Of a DNA stretch of 64,000 nt, positions 55,897-63,310 are shown one piece after another. The position numbers were made by a program, and so were the translations under genes. The notes beneath the pieces are model-generated. The model was not told the DNA's origin. It saw only the letters and a list, made by a program, of their open reading frames with translations, and searched no databases. Each line of letters starts with the position of its first letter. Position 1 is the stretch's first letter. This stretch comes from Aquimarina macrocephali JAMB N27 (GTDB taxonomy: Bacteria; Bacteroidota; Bacteroidia; Flavobacteriales; Flavobacteriaceae): positions 186,001 to 250,000 of the forward strand of contig NZ_JACA01000001.1 of NCBI RefSeq assembly GCF_000520995.1. Direction: 5' to 3'.

Positions 55897-56358
55897 TCAG
55901 AACGGAAGATCATCGTCTTCTGTCGCTGGTGAATTAGACGAAACTTCCTGCGAATTACTGGCAGCAGGTGTATTCGTTTGAGGTGTATTCTGAGGTTTAT
56001 GCTCAGAAGGTTGGTTCTCATTCTTAGGCGTAAGAAAAGTAAAATCTGTACACTGTATTTCTGTACTATACCTATCTTTTCCTTGCTCATCTTGCCATTT
56101 TCTGGTTTTAAGACGACCTTCAATATATACCTTATCTCCCTTATTAAGGTATTTCTCGCAAATTTCTGCAGCTTTATTTCTGACTACGACATTGTGCCAC
56201 TCTGTAGTATTTACACGCTCTCCTGTGCTTTTATTTACATACGAATCATTAGTAGCAAGAGGAAATCTACCTATGCAACTACCTCCTTCAAAATAATGCA
56301 TCTTTACCTCATCACCCGTATGCCCTATAAGCATTACTTTATTTAATGTTCCTGACAT
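55897..56358 (-). CDS. ssb: Single-stranded DNA-binding protein
   Basis: A 153-residue SSB. The OB fold covers residues 1-110 (MSGTLNKVMLIGHTGDEVKMH, TEWHNVVVRNKAAEICEKYLNKGDKVYIEGRL), followed by a Pro/Asn/Thr/Ser-rich linker and the acidic tail DDDLPF that recruits partner proteins. It sits between mutY and gldE in the usual Flavobacteriia order. Confidence 0.97.
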   Translation of the reverse strand: MSGTLNKVMLIGHTGDEVKMHYFEGGSCIGRFPLATNDSYVNKSTGERVNTTEWHNVVVRNKAAEICEKYLNKGDKVYIEGRLKTRKWQDEQGKDRYSTEIQCTDFTFLTPKNENQPSEHKPQNTPQTNTPAASNSQEVSSNSPATEDDDLPF

Positions 56359-56550
56359 TTTAGTTTATGATTTGTTGTTTTGGTTTATCATTGCAAAGAA
56401 ATGACAAACTGTACTAAATAACGCTATCCTAATACTTCTTATTTTTCAAAGTAGTTTTAAATAACTTTGTTTATAGTAAATGTAATAAAAAAATTAATAC
56501 ATAAATGATACCCCAATCGTCTTAACTTAGGTTTTAGATCTTTCTCAATA

Positions 56551-57609
56551 TCAATTCTGCTGAAAAAATATATCTATAAAATTACCTAACAGAATAGGAA
56601 CGGGATATGCATGTATTTCTTCATAATCAACGATCTTTTGATCCTGGTTTACTTTTGAAGGGATATCTGATTTGATGATATAGAATCGAGTATACAGATG
56701 CTGATGAGATAATTTGTGCACTATAGGTTCTTCCTGGTGTGGTATAATTTCGTACTCTTTATCTTTTATCATTTCTCTAAAAACAGTGTGAGACGATATC
56801 GTATCTATATCTATCGCGTCACTTTCTATTAAGGGAAATTCATATAACCCTTTCCATATACCATTACCTACTCTTTGTTGGATAATTGTTTTCTTATCTT
56901 CTGTAAAAAACACCAAATAATTAAAGTAACGTTTCTTGATTTTTAGTTTTTTGATTTTAACCGGTAGCACTTCTACTTTTCCATTTTTTAGTGCCTCACA
57001 ACTATCTCGTAGCGGGCATATAATACAATACGGGCTTTTGGGTTTGCATTGTAGTGCTCCAAACTCCATAATTGCCTGGTTATACTCTGCAGGTTCCTCA
57101 TGATCCATTAAGGTTATTGCAAGTTCTTTGAATTCTTTTACTCCTTTTGTACTATTAATAGGTGTATCGATTCCAAAATACCGTGATAATACCCGATACA
57201 CATTTCCGTCTACAACAGGAACTGCTTCCTTATAACATATAGAAGCTATTGCACTCGCTGTATAATCTCCAACTCCTTTTAATTGTAAAAGACCTTTATA
57301 TGTAGTAGGAAAAACGCCATTTAAATCATTTGCAACGTATTTTGCAGTGGCATGCAAGTTTCTGGCTCTGGAATAATATCCCAATCCCTGCCACAATTTT
57401 AACACTTCTTCTTCACTTGCATTTGCAAGATCAAATACTGTTGGAAAAGCCTCTGTAAATGACATATAATATGGTAATCCTTGCGCCACTCTGGTCTGCT
57501 GAAGTATAATTTCACTAAGCCAAATATGATATGGATTTTTAGTTTCTCGCCATGGCATCGATCTTTTGTTTTGTAAGTACCACGTAATGAGTTTTTTAGA
57601 AAATATCAT
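56551..57609 (-). CDS. mutY: A/G-specific adenine glycosylase
   Basis: Removes adenine opposite 8-oxoguanine. The 352-residue protein has the helix-hairpin-helix with LKGVGDYTASAIAS (near 108-121), the catalytic Asp in VVDGNVYRVLSRYFG, the 4Fe-4S cluster CxxxxxxCxxCxxxxxC (near 192-208) and a C-terminal NUDIX-like domain (about 225-350) that recognises 8-oxoG. It lies 193 bp after ssb on the minus strand; HU is divergent. Confidence 0.96.
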   Translation of the reverse strand: MIFSKKLITWYLQNKRSMPWRETKNPYHIWLSEIILQQTRVAQGLPYYMSFTEAFPTVFDLANASEEEVLKLWQGLGYYSRARNLHATAKYVANDLNGVFPTTYKGLLQLKGVGDYTASAIASICYKEAVPVVDGNVYRVLSRYFGIDTPINSTKGVKEFKELAITLMDHEEPAEYNQAIMEFGALQCKPKSPYCIICPLRDSCEALKNGKVEVLPVKIKKLKIKKRYFNYLVFFTEDKKTIIQQRVGNGIWKGLYEFPLIESDAIDIDTISSHTVFREMIKDKEYEIIPHQEEPIVHKLSHQHLYTRFYIIKSDIPSKVNQDQKIVDYEEIHAYPVPILLGNFIDIFFQQN

Positions 57610-57668
57610 AGTAAAATTATAAGTTTTACAAAATTAAACGTTTAAAGATGAAAATATCATCTTAAGTA

Positions 57669-57700
57669 TTGATATTTTGGATTTTAAATTCTTATATTTG
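57669..57700 (+). promoter_or_regulatory. Promoter of the HU gene
   Basis: TATATTTG (57693-57700) matches TAnnTTTG and a TTG at 57669-57671 lies 21 bp upstream. It is 39 bp before the ATG. Confidence 0.7.
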
Positions 57701-57739
57701 CCCCCTTGAAAATTTAAAAACCCCTAAATAGGTAATATA

Positions 57740-58030
57740 ATGACTAAAGCAGATATTGTAGCAAAAATTTCGGAAAAATTAGGAATAGAAAAAGGTGATG
57801 TTCAGGCAACGGTTGAAACCTTTATGGAAGAGGTGAAAAGTTCACTAGAGAGTGGAGATAATGTATACCTTAGAGGATTTGGTAGCTTTATTATCAAAAC
57901 CAGAGCAGAAAAAACAGGCCGTAATATTTCTAAGAACACTACGATCAAAATTCCTGCACACAATATACCTGCGTTTAAACCTGCAAAAGTATTTGTAGAA
58001 GGTGTAAAAACTAACGTAGAAGTAAAATAA
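57740..58030 (+). CDS. HU family DNA-binding protein
   Basis: A 96-residue nucleoid protein of normal length. MTKADIVAKISEKLGI, LRGFGSFIIKTRAEKTGRN (near 45-63) and the beta-arm with IPAHNIPAFKPAK are the HU hallmarks. It bends DNA as a dimer. It is followed after 28 bp by a 29-residue basic protein gene and then rng. Confidence 0.96.
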   Translation: MTKADIVAKISEKLGIEKGDVQATVETFMEEVKSSLESGDNVYLRGFGSFIIKTRAEKTGRNISKNTTIKIPAHNIPAFKPAKVFVEGVKTNVEVK

Positions 58031-58058
58031 ATAATTATAAATATAAAAAGCATACACT

Positions 58059-58148
58059 ATGCCAAGTGGTAAAAAACGTAAAAGACACAAGGTAGCTACG
58101 CACAAGCGTAAAAAAAGAAGAAGAGCCAACCGCCATAAGAAAAAGTAG
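58059..58148 (+). CDS. Highly basic 29-residue protein
   Basis: A very short gene (ATG at 58059, TAG at 58146-58148). The product is rich in Lys, Arg and His: 20 of 29 residues are basic (MPSGKKRKRHKVATHKRKKR, then RRANRHKKK). Small basic peptides like this are conserved next to HU and rng in Flavobacteriia, as far as I recall, and resemble ribosomal small-subunit peptides of the bS22/AURKAIP1 type. This similarity is from memory and layout, not a search. A hairpin terminator overlaps its stop codon, which supports a real, translated, short gene with a defined 3' end. Confidence 0.7.
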   Translation: MPSGKKRKRHKVATHKRKKRRRANRHKKK

Positions 58149-58165
58149 TTTCTAACTACTTTTTT
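58141..58165 (+). terminator. Intrinsic terminator overlapping a stop codon
   Basis: AAGTAGTT and AACTACTT arms with a TCT loop and a T-run. The left arm contains the TAG stop of the 29-residue protein gene. Confidence 0.75.
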
Positions 58166-58221
58166 CATTTAAAAAGTTAAGTTCTTTGAAATCGAAATAA
58201 AACATACTACCCCACTACCGG

Positions 58222-58229
58222 TATCTTTG
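58222..58229 (+). promoter_or_regulatory. -7 promoter element of rng
   Basis: TATCTTTG matches TAnnTTTG, 87 bp before the GTG start. The leader holds a small imperfect hairpin (58282-58300), possibly a site for autoregulation. Confidence 0.45.
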
Positions 58230-58315
58230 TTTTATTTCAACGGAATTGTAAAAAATTCCTGTGAAAAAATTGTTTAATCCATCTCGATAATTATCGGGAT
58301 AAAAATCTAATCAGA

Positions 58316-59854
58316 GTGAACAACGAATTGATCATTAGGTCAGGTTCCTCTACGGATTTTGCCTTATTAAAGGATGGAAAACTAATTGAATTACATAAGG
58401 AAGAAGACGACAGTGATTTTGCGGTAGGTGATATTTTTATTGCCAAAATCCGTAAATCTGTCCCAGGTCTAAACGCCGCATTTGTTAATGTAGGCTATGA
58501 AAAAGATGCATTTTTGCATTATCATGACCTTGGTCCTCAAGTATCTTCATTACTTAAATTCATAAAACGTGTAAGCACAGGTAAATTAAAAAATTATTCT
58601 CTTAAGGATTTTCCTTTTGAGAACGATATTGATAAACACGGTACTATTACCAATGTGTTAAAATCAAATCAATCACTATTAGTACAGATAGTAAAGGAAC
58701 CGATATCTACCAAAGGCCCTCGAATTAGCTCAGAGCTTTCGATTGCCGGTCGATATATTGTTTTAGTCCCTTTTTCGAATCGAATTTCTATTTCTCAAAA
58801 AATAGAATCCTCAGAAGAAAAAGAACGTCTAAAAAGGCTTGTAAAAAGTATTAAGCCAAAAGGTTTCGGAATTATTGTACGTACAGTAGCAGAAGGCAAA
58901 AAAGTAGCAGAACTAGACAAAGATTTAGAAAATCTAATGGGACGATGGCAAAGCATGTGTAAAAAATTGCACAAAGCTCATCACCCTTCAAAAGTACTAG
59001 GTGAAATGAATAGAGCATCTTCTATATTAAGAGATGTATTTAATGACACTTTTACTTCTATTGTTGTAGATGATGAAGATCTCTGCAACCGAATCAAAGA
59101 GTATCTGCAAGAAATTGCTCCAAAAAAGGAATCAATTGTAAAACTTCATAATCCTAAAATACCTGTTTTCGAAAAATATGGTATTGAACGGCAAATCAAA
59201 ACAAGTTTTGGCAAGACGGTATCTATGAGTAAGGGCGCTTATTTGGTTATAGAGCATACAGAAGCAATGCATGTAATCGATGTAAATAGCGGTAACCGAT
59301 CTAATAAAGCCAAAAACCAAGAAGATACTGCACTAGAAGTAAATCTGATTAGTGCAGCTGAAGTAGCCCGTCAACTGCGTCTTAGAGATATGGGAGGTAT
59401 TATTGTAGTCGATTTTATCGATATGAATAATGCAGATAACCGTAGAACCCTCTTCAACCAATTGCGAGAAGAGATGAAAGACGATAGGGCGAAGCATAAA
59501 ATTTTACCGCCAAGTAAATTTGGCTTGATTCAAATTACGCGGCAACGCGTTCGACCAGAAATGAATATCAAAACCCGAGAGGATGATCCAAACGGAATAA
59601 ATGGCGAAGTTGAGGCGCCTATAGTATTGGTAGAAAAAATGAAAGTCGAATTAGAAAAATTAATTAAAAAAGATCATAAAAAGATAACGCTAAGTGCGCA
59701 TCCTTTTATTGCAGCTTTTTTAACCAAAGGATTTCCATCCACCCGATCCAAATGGTATTTTAACCATAAACGATGGGTAAAGATTGTACCTAGAGACGCT
59801 TACACGTATTTAGAATATCATTTTCACGATAAAAATGGTGAATTGATAAAATAA
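58316..59854 (+). CDS. rng: Ribonuclease G/E family endoribonuclease
   Basis: A 512-residue 5'-end-dependent endoribonuclease for rRNA and mRNA processing. The N-terminus holds an S1-like domain (about 35-125, GDIFIAKIRKSVPGLNAAFVNVG). The catalytic DNase-I-like domain has VIDVNSG (near 321-327) and GGIIVVDFIDM (near 360-370), carrying the metal-binding Asp residues. After TRQRVRPEMNIKTRE the zinc-link motif CPxC of RNase E/G is not present; a DDPNGINGEVEAP segment stands there. The gene starts at GTG (58316). It is monocistronic. Confidence 0.93.
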   Translation: MNNELIIRSGSSTDFALLKDGKLIELHKEEDDSDFAVGDIFIAKIRKSVPGLNAAFVNVGYEKDAFLHYHDLGPQVSSLLKFIKRVSTGKLKNYSLKDFPFENDIDKHGTITNVLKSNQSLLVQIVKEPISTKGPRISSELSIAGRYIVLVPFSNRISISQKIESSEEKERLKRLVKSIKPKGFGIIVRTVAEGKKVAELDKDLENLMGRWQSMCKKLHKAHHPSKVLGEMNRASSILRDVFNDTFTSIVVDDEDLCNRIKEYLQEIAPKKESIVKLHNPKIPVFEKYGIERQIKTSFGKTVSMSKGAYLVIEHTEAMHVIDVNSGNRSNKAKNQEDTALEVNLISAAEVARQLRLRDMGGIIVVDFIDMNNADNRRTLFNQLREEMKDDRAKHKILPPSKFGLIQITRQRVRPEMNIKTREDDPNGINGEVEAPIVLVEKMKVELEKLIKKDHKKITLSAHPFIAAFLTKGFPSTRSKWYFNHKRWVKIVPRDAYTYLEYHFHDKNGELIK

Positions 59855-59858
59855 AATT

Positions 59859-59891
59859 AAACCCGGCCTGATAACAGTGCCGGGTTTTTTT
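59859..59891 (+). terminator. Intrinsic terminator of rng
   Basis: AAACCCGGC and GCCGGGTTT arms with an 11-base loop and T-run, right after the rng stop. Confidence 0.88.
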
Positions 59892-59972
59892 GTTTTTAAT
59901 GGTTAACACACCTATCAAACAAAACCTTCGATTGCTTCTCGATATACTTTCTAAAGTTTTACAAAAACTAGT

Positions 59973-59980
59973 TATCTTTG
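59973..59980 (+). promoter_or_regulatory. -7 promoter element of the toxin-antitoxin pair
   Basis: TATCTTTG matches TAnnTTTG, 15 bp before the ATG at 59995. A longer antitoxin start at 59890 would lie upstream of this promoter. Confidence 0.5.
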
Positions 59981-59994
59981 TTATAAATGTAAAA

Positions 59995-60225
59995 ATGAGT
60001 GTGATGAATATTGAAGCTACAAAATTAGAATTGATGCATTTACTATTGCAAACGCAAAAGGAAACACTTTTGGTTAAACTTAAAAAGGTCTTTGAGGAAG
60101 AACAAACCGATTGGTGGACAGAAATGAATAGTGAAGAACAAGAAGAAATCAAAACCGGAATAGCACAAGCAAATCGAGGAGAATATATCGATAATGATAC
60201 TGTAATGAAACGTTTTAAGAAATGA
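59995..60225 (+). CDS. Antitoxin-like protein of a RelE/ParE pair
   Basis: A 76-residue acidic, mostly helical protein (MNIEATKLELMHLLLQTQ, TDWWTEMNSEEQEEIKTGIAQANRGEYIDNDTVMKRF). The ending resembles the addiction-module component type of antitoxin. It overlaps the toxin gene by 4 bp (ATGA). It has no clear DNA-binding fold by eye, so autoregulation is uncertain. The start is set by the -7 element at 59973-59980; a start at 60004 is also possible. Confidence 0.75.
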   Translation: MSVMNIEATKLELMHLLLQTQKETLLVKLKKVFEEEQTDWWTEMNSEEQEEIKTGIAQANRGEYIDNDTVMKRFKK

Positions 60226-60515
60226 CGTTAAAAATTGTTTGGACACCACAGGCACTAAAAGGATTAGAAAAAGTATTAGAGTATTTAGAAGCCGAATGGA
60301 CTCATAAAGAAATACAAGCTTTGGAGATTAAAATAAAGGAGTTTATAGAAAGAATTGCGAAATACCCCGAAATCTATCCTTCAACAAGTCAATATAAGCA
60401 CACTCATAAGGCGGTCATAGATAAAAACAATTACATCATCTACAGAATAAGACCTCAAAAAAAGATAATTGAACTTATTAACTACAGAGGAACAAAACAA
60501 AAACCACTAACTTAA
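60222..60515 (+). CDS. RelE/ParE family toxin
   Basis: A 97-residue protein of the RelE/ParE fold: IVWTPQALKGLEKVLEYLE, IKEFIERIAKYPEIYPSTSQY and KNNYIIYRIRPQKKIIELI are typical. ParE toxins act on gyrase and RelE toxins cleave mRNA at the ribosome; the class cannot be decided by eye. It overlaps the antitoxin gene by 4 bp and is followed by dispersed repeats. Confidence 0.82.
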   Translation: MTLKIVWTPQALKGLEKVLEYLEAEWTHKEIQALEIKIKEFIERIAKYPEIYPSTSQYKHTHKAVIDKNNYIIYRIRPQKKIIELINYRGTKQKPLT

Positions 60516-60525
60516 GAATAAATAA

Positions 60526-60575
60526 CTTCTCGATACACCACACCCAAAAGTGCGGCACTCGAAGTGACGGCGTGT
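60526..60575. repeat. 50-bp direct repeat, copy 1
   Basis: Copy 1 of a long direct repeat (CTTCTCGATACACCACACCC at its left end, GCGGCACTCGAAGTGAC further on). Copy 2 is at 60762-60813; the two agree at all but a few positions. The three hairpin palindromes lie between them. Confidence 0.85.
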
Positions 60576-60623
60576 ATTAAGTAAAAATGCAATTCCATAT
60601 CAAAATTATTACTCCAATGTGGA

Positions 60624-60644
60624 TTCCGGATCAAGTCCGGAATG
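60624..60644. repeat. Palindromic repeat 1
   Basis: ATTCCGGA-TCAAG-TCCGGAAT, followed by GACA. The family of GTCATTCC.../...GGAATCC palindromes is dispersed in many bacterial genomes. Confidence 0.75.
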
Positions 60645-60658
60645 ACAGGCATAATGGA

Positions 60659-60678
60659 TTCTGGCGTAAGCCAGAATA
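60659..60678. repeat. Palindromic repeat 2
   Basis: ATTCTGGC-GTAA-GCCAGAAT, the same layout as repeat 1 with different stem bases. Confidence 0.75.
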
Positions 60679-60728
60679 ACAAACGAGTAGTCAATATGCT
60701 CAACATGATAACCACTTAGTGATTTGTC

Positions 60729-60748
60729 ATTCCAGCGTAGGCTGGAAT
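60729..60748. repeat. Palindromic repeat 3
   Basis: ATTCCAGC-GTAG-GCTGGAAT, in opposite flanking orientation (preceded by GTC, followed by CC). Confidence 0.75.
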
Positions 60749-60761
60749 CCATAATAACATG

Positions 60762-60813
60762 CTTCTCGATACACCACACCCAAAAGCGCGGCACTCGAAG
60801 TGACAGGTGTGTA
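60762..60813. repeat. 50-bp direct repeat, copy 2
   Basis: Second copy of the repeat at 60526-60575, with an extra AG near its end (GTGACAGGTGTGTA versus GTGACGGCGTGTA). It ends 16 bp before the pseudogene's stop codon. Confidence 0.85.
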
Positions 60814-60828
60814 CTCAAACCCAAAACT

Positions 60829-61111
60829 CTACCCCTCCAGCTTTTTTATAAAATACGAGGGATATATCCCTGTTTTTTTGTAGAACGTTTTAGAAAACGC
60901 CTCTGCGGTATTAAAACCGACCTCTTGTGCGATAGCTTTAATCGTATATTTCCTGAATTTTGTATTTGAGCGTATCGGGATAGTACTTATAACTTAAATT
61001 TTCAAGTTCATCAATACTCTTATCCTGTAACGAATCCGGGATTTGAAATTGTTGCCCATACCCAAAAAATGATAACAAGAAGATCAATAGCGTAAGATAG
61101 ATGGCTCGCAT
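60829..61111 (-). pseudogene. Remnant of a TPR-AraC regulator with a large internal deletion
   Basis: Reading the minus strand from an ATG at 61111: a signal-peptide-like start, then IPDSLQDKSIDELENL, which matches IPDSLKNKTFDEIERL of the intact regulator at 61592-63310. The frame then stops at TAA just after the junction near 60950-60965. In another frame the sequence continues with KFRKYTIKAIAQEVGF, then YKKTGIYPSYFIKKLEG and a stop at 60829, matching the intact regulator's C-terminus. So about 480 central residues are missing. This is a decayed paralogue, deleted between the N-terminus and the HTH tail. Confidence 0.85.
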
Positions 61112-61161
61112 AGTTGGTTTTGGTTAGCCTATCAAAAGTATTGAAATAATAACTAACCTCT

Positions 61162-61209
61162 AAAAAAATAATCGCCCTGACTTGTCTAAGTCAGGGCGAT
61201 TATTTTTTT
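61162..61209. terminator. Strong intrinsic terminator
   Basis: Perfect 22-bp arms (61162-61183 and 61188-61209) with a GTCT loop, GC-rich core CGCCCTGACTT and A/T-run flanks. It ends the peptide gene transcript. Confidence 0.9.
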
Positions 61210-61263
61210 TCTACTTGATTAATATATACGTAGTACTTATTGTATTGCAATTGTAATCAATGT

Positions 61264-61476
61264 TTATCTATATGCAACAAGATCATTAATATCTGTTTGA
61301 TTACCACATGGCGGTTTATTAAAACTTCGGCAATCAGCAAATACAGAATGTTCACATCCATTAACTGCAGCACTTGGCACTTCTCCAGCTCTGATCTGCG
61401 ATAGTTTATGTGATGTTAATAGGGTAATGTTTAGTTTTTTTAATCCCAGCTTCTTTGTTTGATGTTGATTTTTCAT
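61264..61476 (-). CDS. Putative class I lanthipeptide-type precursor peptide
   Basis: A 70-residue peptide. The Lys-rich leader (about 1-31: KKLGLKKLNITLLTSHKLSQ, then IRAG) has the layout of Bacteroidota lanthipeptide leaders, which usually end in a GG-type site; here the site reads RAG. The C-terminal part (about 32-70) holds three cysteines (GCEHS, DCRSF, PCGNQ) with Ser/Thr nearby, suitable for up to three thioether rings. Its own promoter and strong terminator flank it. A LanB-type dehydratase domain is encoded 1.8 kb upstream on the same strand. Product structure and activity are unknown; the class call is inference. Confidence 0.72.
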   Translation of the reverse strand: MKNQHQTKKLGLKKLNITLLTSHKLSQIRAGEVPSAAVNGCEHSVFADCRSFNKPPCGNQTDINDLVAYR

Positions 61477-61501
61477 GAGTTTTTATGTTATGAGTTCAAA
61501 A

Positions 61502-61509
61502 CAAATGTA
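61502..61509 (-). promoter_or_regulatory. -7 promoter element of the peptide gene
   Basis: TACATTTG matches TAnnTTTG, 25 bp upstream of the peptide ATG on the minus strand. No clear -33 TTG at the usual distance, so regulation by an activator is possible. Confidence 0.5.
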
Positions 61510-61591
61510 GGGGATAACCTTAAAAAAATAAAGTAAAAAAAGGAACTACTAGTCTGTATTCTAAGAAATCAGACTTTTAAATAATTTAAAA

Positions 61592-63310
61592 TCAAATAGT
61601 TACATATTTTCCTTTTTCGAGTTGCTTGATAAAGTAAGAAGGGTAAATTCCCGTCTTTTTGTAGAAGGATTTAGAAAAAGCTTCGGTAGTATTAAACCCT
61701 ATTTCGCGAGAAATTGCTTTGATAGTGTATAATCTAAATTTTGATTCATTCTTTAGTTTTTCGATCACATACTCAATACGCAATTCATTTATATACACAC
61801 TAAAGCTTTTTTTCTTATACGTATTAATGATCTTAGATAAGTATTTAGAATTGGTCTGTAGTTTTTTGGCCAACTCCCCGGTAGTAATATTCGCCGATAC
61901 ATACCCCTGTTTATCTTCAAACTTTTGCAAGCCTTCTAAGACTGAGTTTACAATATCCTCAGAAATCCCTATTGCTTCTGGTGTTGCAGGATCCTTATCC
62001 AATACTTCTTTAGGTAAAGCAGTATTGAGGGTTGGTGTATGCATTAGTTCTTTAAAACGCCTTCTATACCTTACATTTTTAATATAGATCAGGACAACAA
62101 CAATGATCAGTACCACAGCAAAAAAGACGACAATGATAAACTTTATACTCGTCTTTTTCTCCTTTTGTTCTAGAGCATCAATTAGATTTTGCTTTTCTTC
62201 TAATAGTTTCGGTGTATCATACTCCAACACTATTCTTTTACTTAGGTTTTTATAATTGGTATCCAGGATACTATCTACGGCAAACAATTTATTAATATAG
62301 TATAACTGTTTATTTTTATCATCTACCAATTTATAGTGATCAATCAATAGTTCATATCCTTCTCGCATTTCTATAGAAACAAAACCCGAACGGTCATACG
62401 ATTGATTGATTTTTAATAAATACTCCAGGTACTTTTCTTTATTATCAAATTCCTTATAGAGTTTTGCCAAATGGATATAGGTATTAACCAATGACTCTTC
62501 TACTCTTGGTCTAAATTCCTCTATAAAAGGCATTGCTTTGTTTATACTATCTAGTGAATTTTGATACTGTTGTTTATAGAATAAATTGATGCCTTCATGT
62601 AACACAAAAAAAGGATAAAGCTCTAAACTATCTTTAAGCGATTCTTTTATTCCTTTGGTATTATAAAAGGTGGCAGAATCCCTATATTCTAGTTTTCTAT
62701 ACGAATCTGCTAAATGTAACATGGTAACTAAATGCCCTATACCACTTATATTATTTTTATCTTCATAATCTATGACTTCTTTAAATATTGTAGCCGCCTC
62801 ATCAAATTCTCCTATATCTTCTTTTAAGCTACCAATATTGTGTTTGGTTAGATAGTAAAAGTTTTTATTATTGGATGCACTAGAGTATTTTAAGGCCGCC
62901 AGATAGCTATCCAATGCTTTATTATAATCCCTTATTTGTTTGTATTCTCCTCCTTTAATAGAATATGGTACCGCAGGATATAGCTTATGATTTAAATCTT
63001 TACTTATCGCGATTGAGCTATCCAGATATGCAATTCTTTCAGGAAATTTATTCTTAAACATAAATACCGCAGATCGATATGCTTTGGCAAGAGACAATGG
63101 GTCATTTTTTTGCTTTGCTTTGACTAATAACGTATTTGCATAAATTTCATGCTTAATAGAATCATTATAATACTTAAACCCTAACCTTTCGATCTCATCA
63201 AACGTTTTATTCTTTAGCGAATCCGGGATGGTAAACGTACTCGTATCCTGAGCAACTCCCAGGATAGTGTATAAAAAAAAGATACTAACGATGAGTACTA
63301 GTTTTTTCAT
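61592..63310 (-). CDS. TPR-AraC family membrane regulator
   Basis: A 572-residue protein: signal peptide/anchor (1-20), a periplasmic tetratricopeptide-like helical region (about 30-370), a membrane segment (about 390-412), and a cytoplasmic C-terminal AraC-type helix-turn-helix (about 465-565, with ELAKKLQTNSKYLSKIINTY and IKAISREIGFNTTEAFSKSF). This fits Bacteroidota sensor-regulators in which the TPR part senses a signal across the membrane. Its start overlaps the LanB-type gene by 4 bp (ATGA), so the two are translationally coupled. The peptide gene follows downstream. A deleted paralogue lies at 60829-61111. Confidence 0.88.
   Translation of the reverse strand: MKKLVLIVSIFFLYTILGVAQDTSTFTIPDSLKNKTFDEIERLGFKYYNDSIKHEIYANTLLVKAKQKNDPLSLAKAYRSAVFMFKNKFPERIAYLDSSIAISKDLNHKLYPAVPYSIKGGEYKQIRDYNKALDSYLAALKYSSASNNKNFYYLTKHNIGSLKEDIGEFDEAATIFKEVIDYEDKNNISGIGHLVTMLHLADSYRKLEYRDSATFYNTKGIKESLKDSLELYPFFVLHEGINLFYKQQYQNSLDSINKAMPFIEEFRPRVEESLVNTYIHLAKLYKEFDNKEKYLEYLLKINQSYDRSGFVSIEMREGYELLIDHYKLVDDKNKQLYYINKLFAVDSILDTNYKNLSKRIVLEYDTPKLLEEKQNLIDALEQKEKKTSIKFIIVVFFAVVLIIVVVLIYIKNVRYRRRFKELMHTPTLNTALPKEVLDKDPATPEAIGISEDIVNSVLEGLQKFEDKQGYVSANITTGELAKKLQTNSKYLSKIINTYKKKSFSVYINELRIEYVIEKLKNESKFRLYTIKAISREIGFNTTEAFSKSFYKKTGIYPSYFIKQLEKGKYVTI

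Noticed and set aside
59890..59994. Longer antitoxin reading from 59890
   Set aside because: It begins within the rng terminator and precedes the -7 element; the extra residues look like translated leader.
60724..60969. Plus-strand open frame across the repeats and regulator remnant
   Set aside because: It runs antisense to the recognisable AraC remnant and through palindromes; no similarity to any family.
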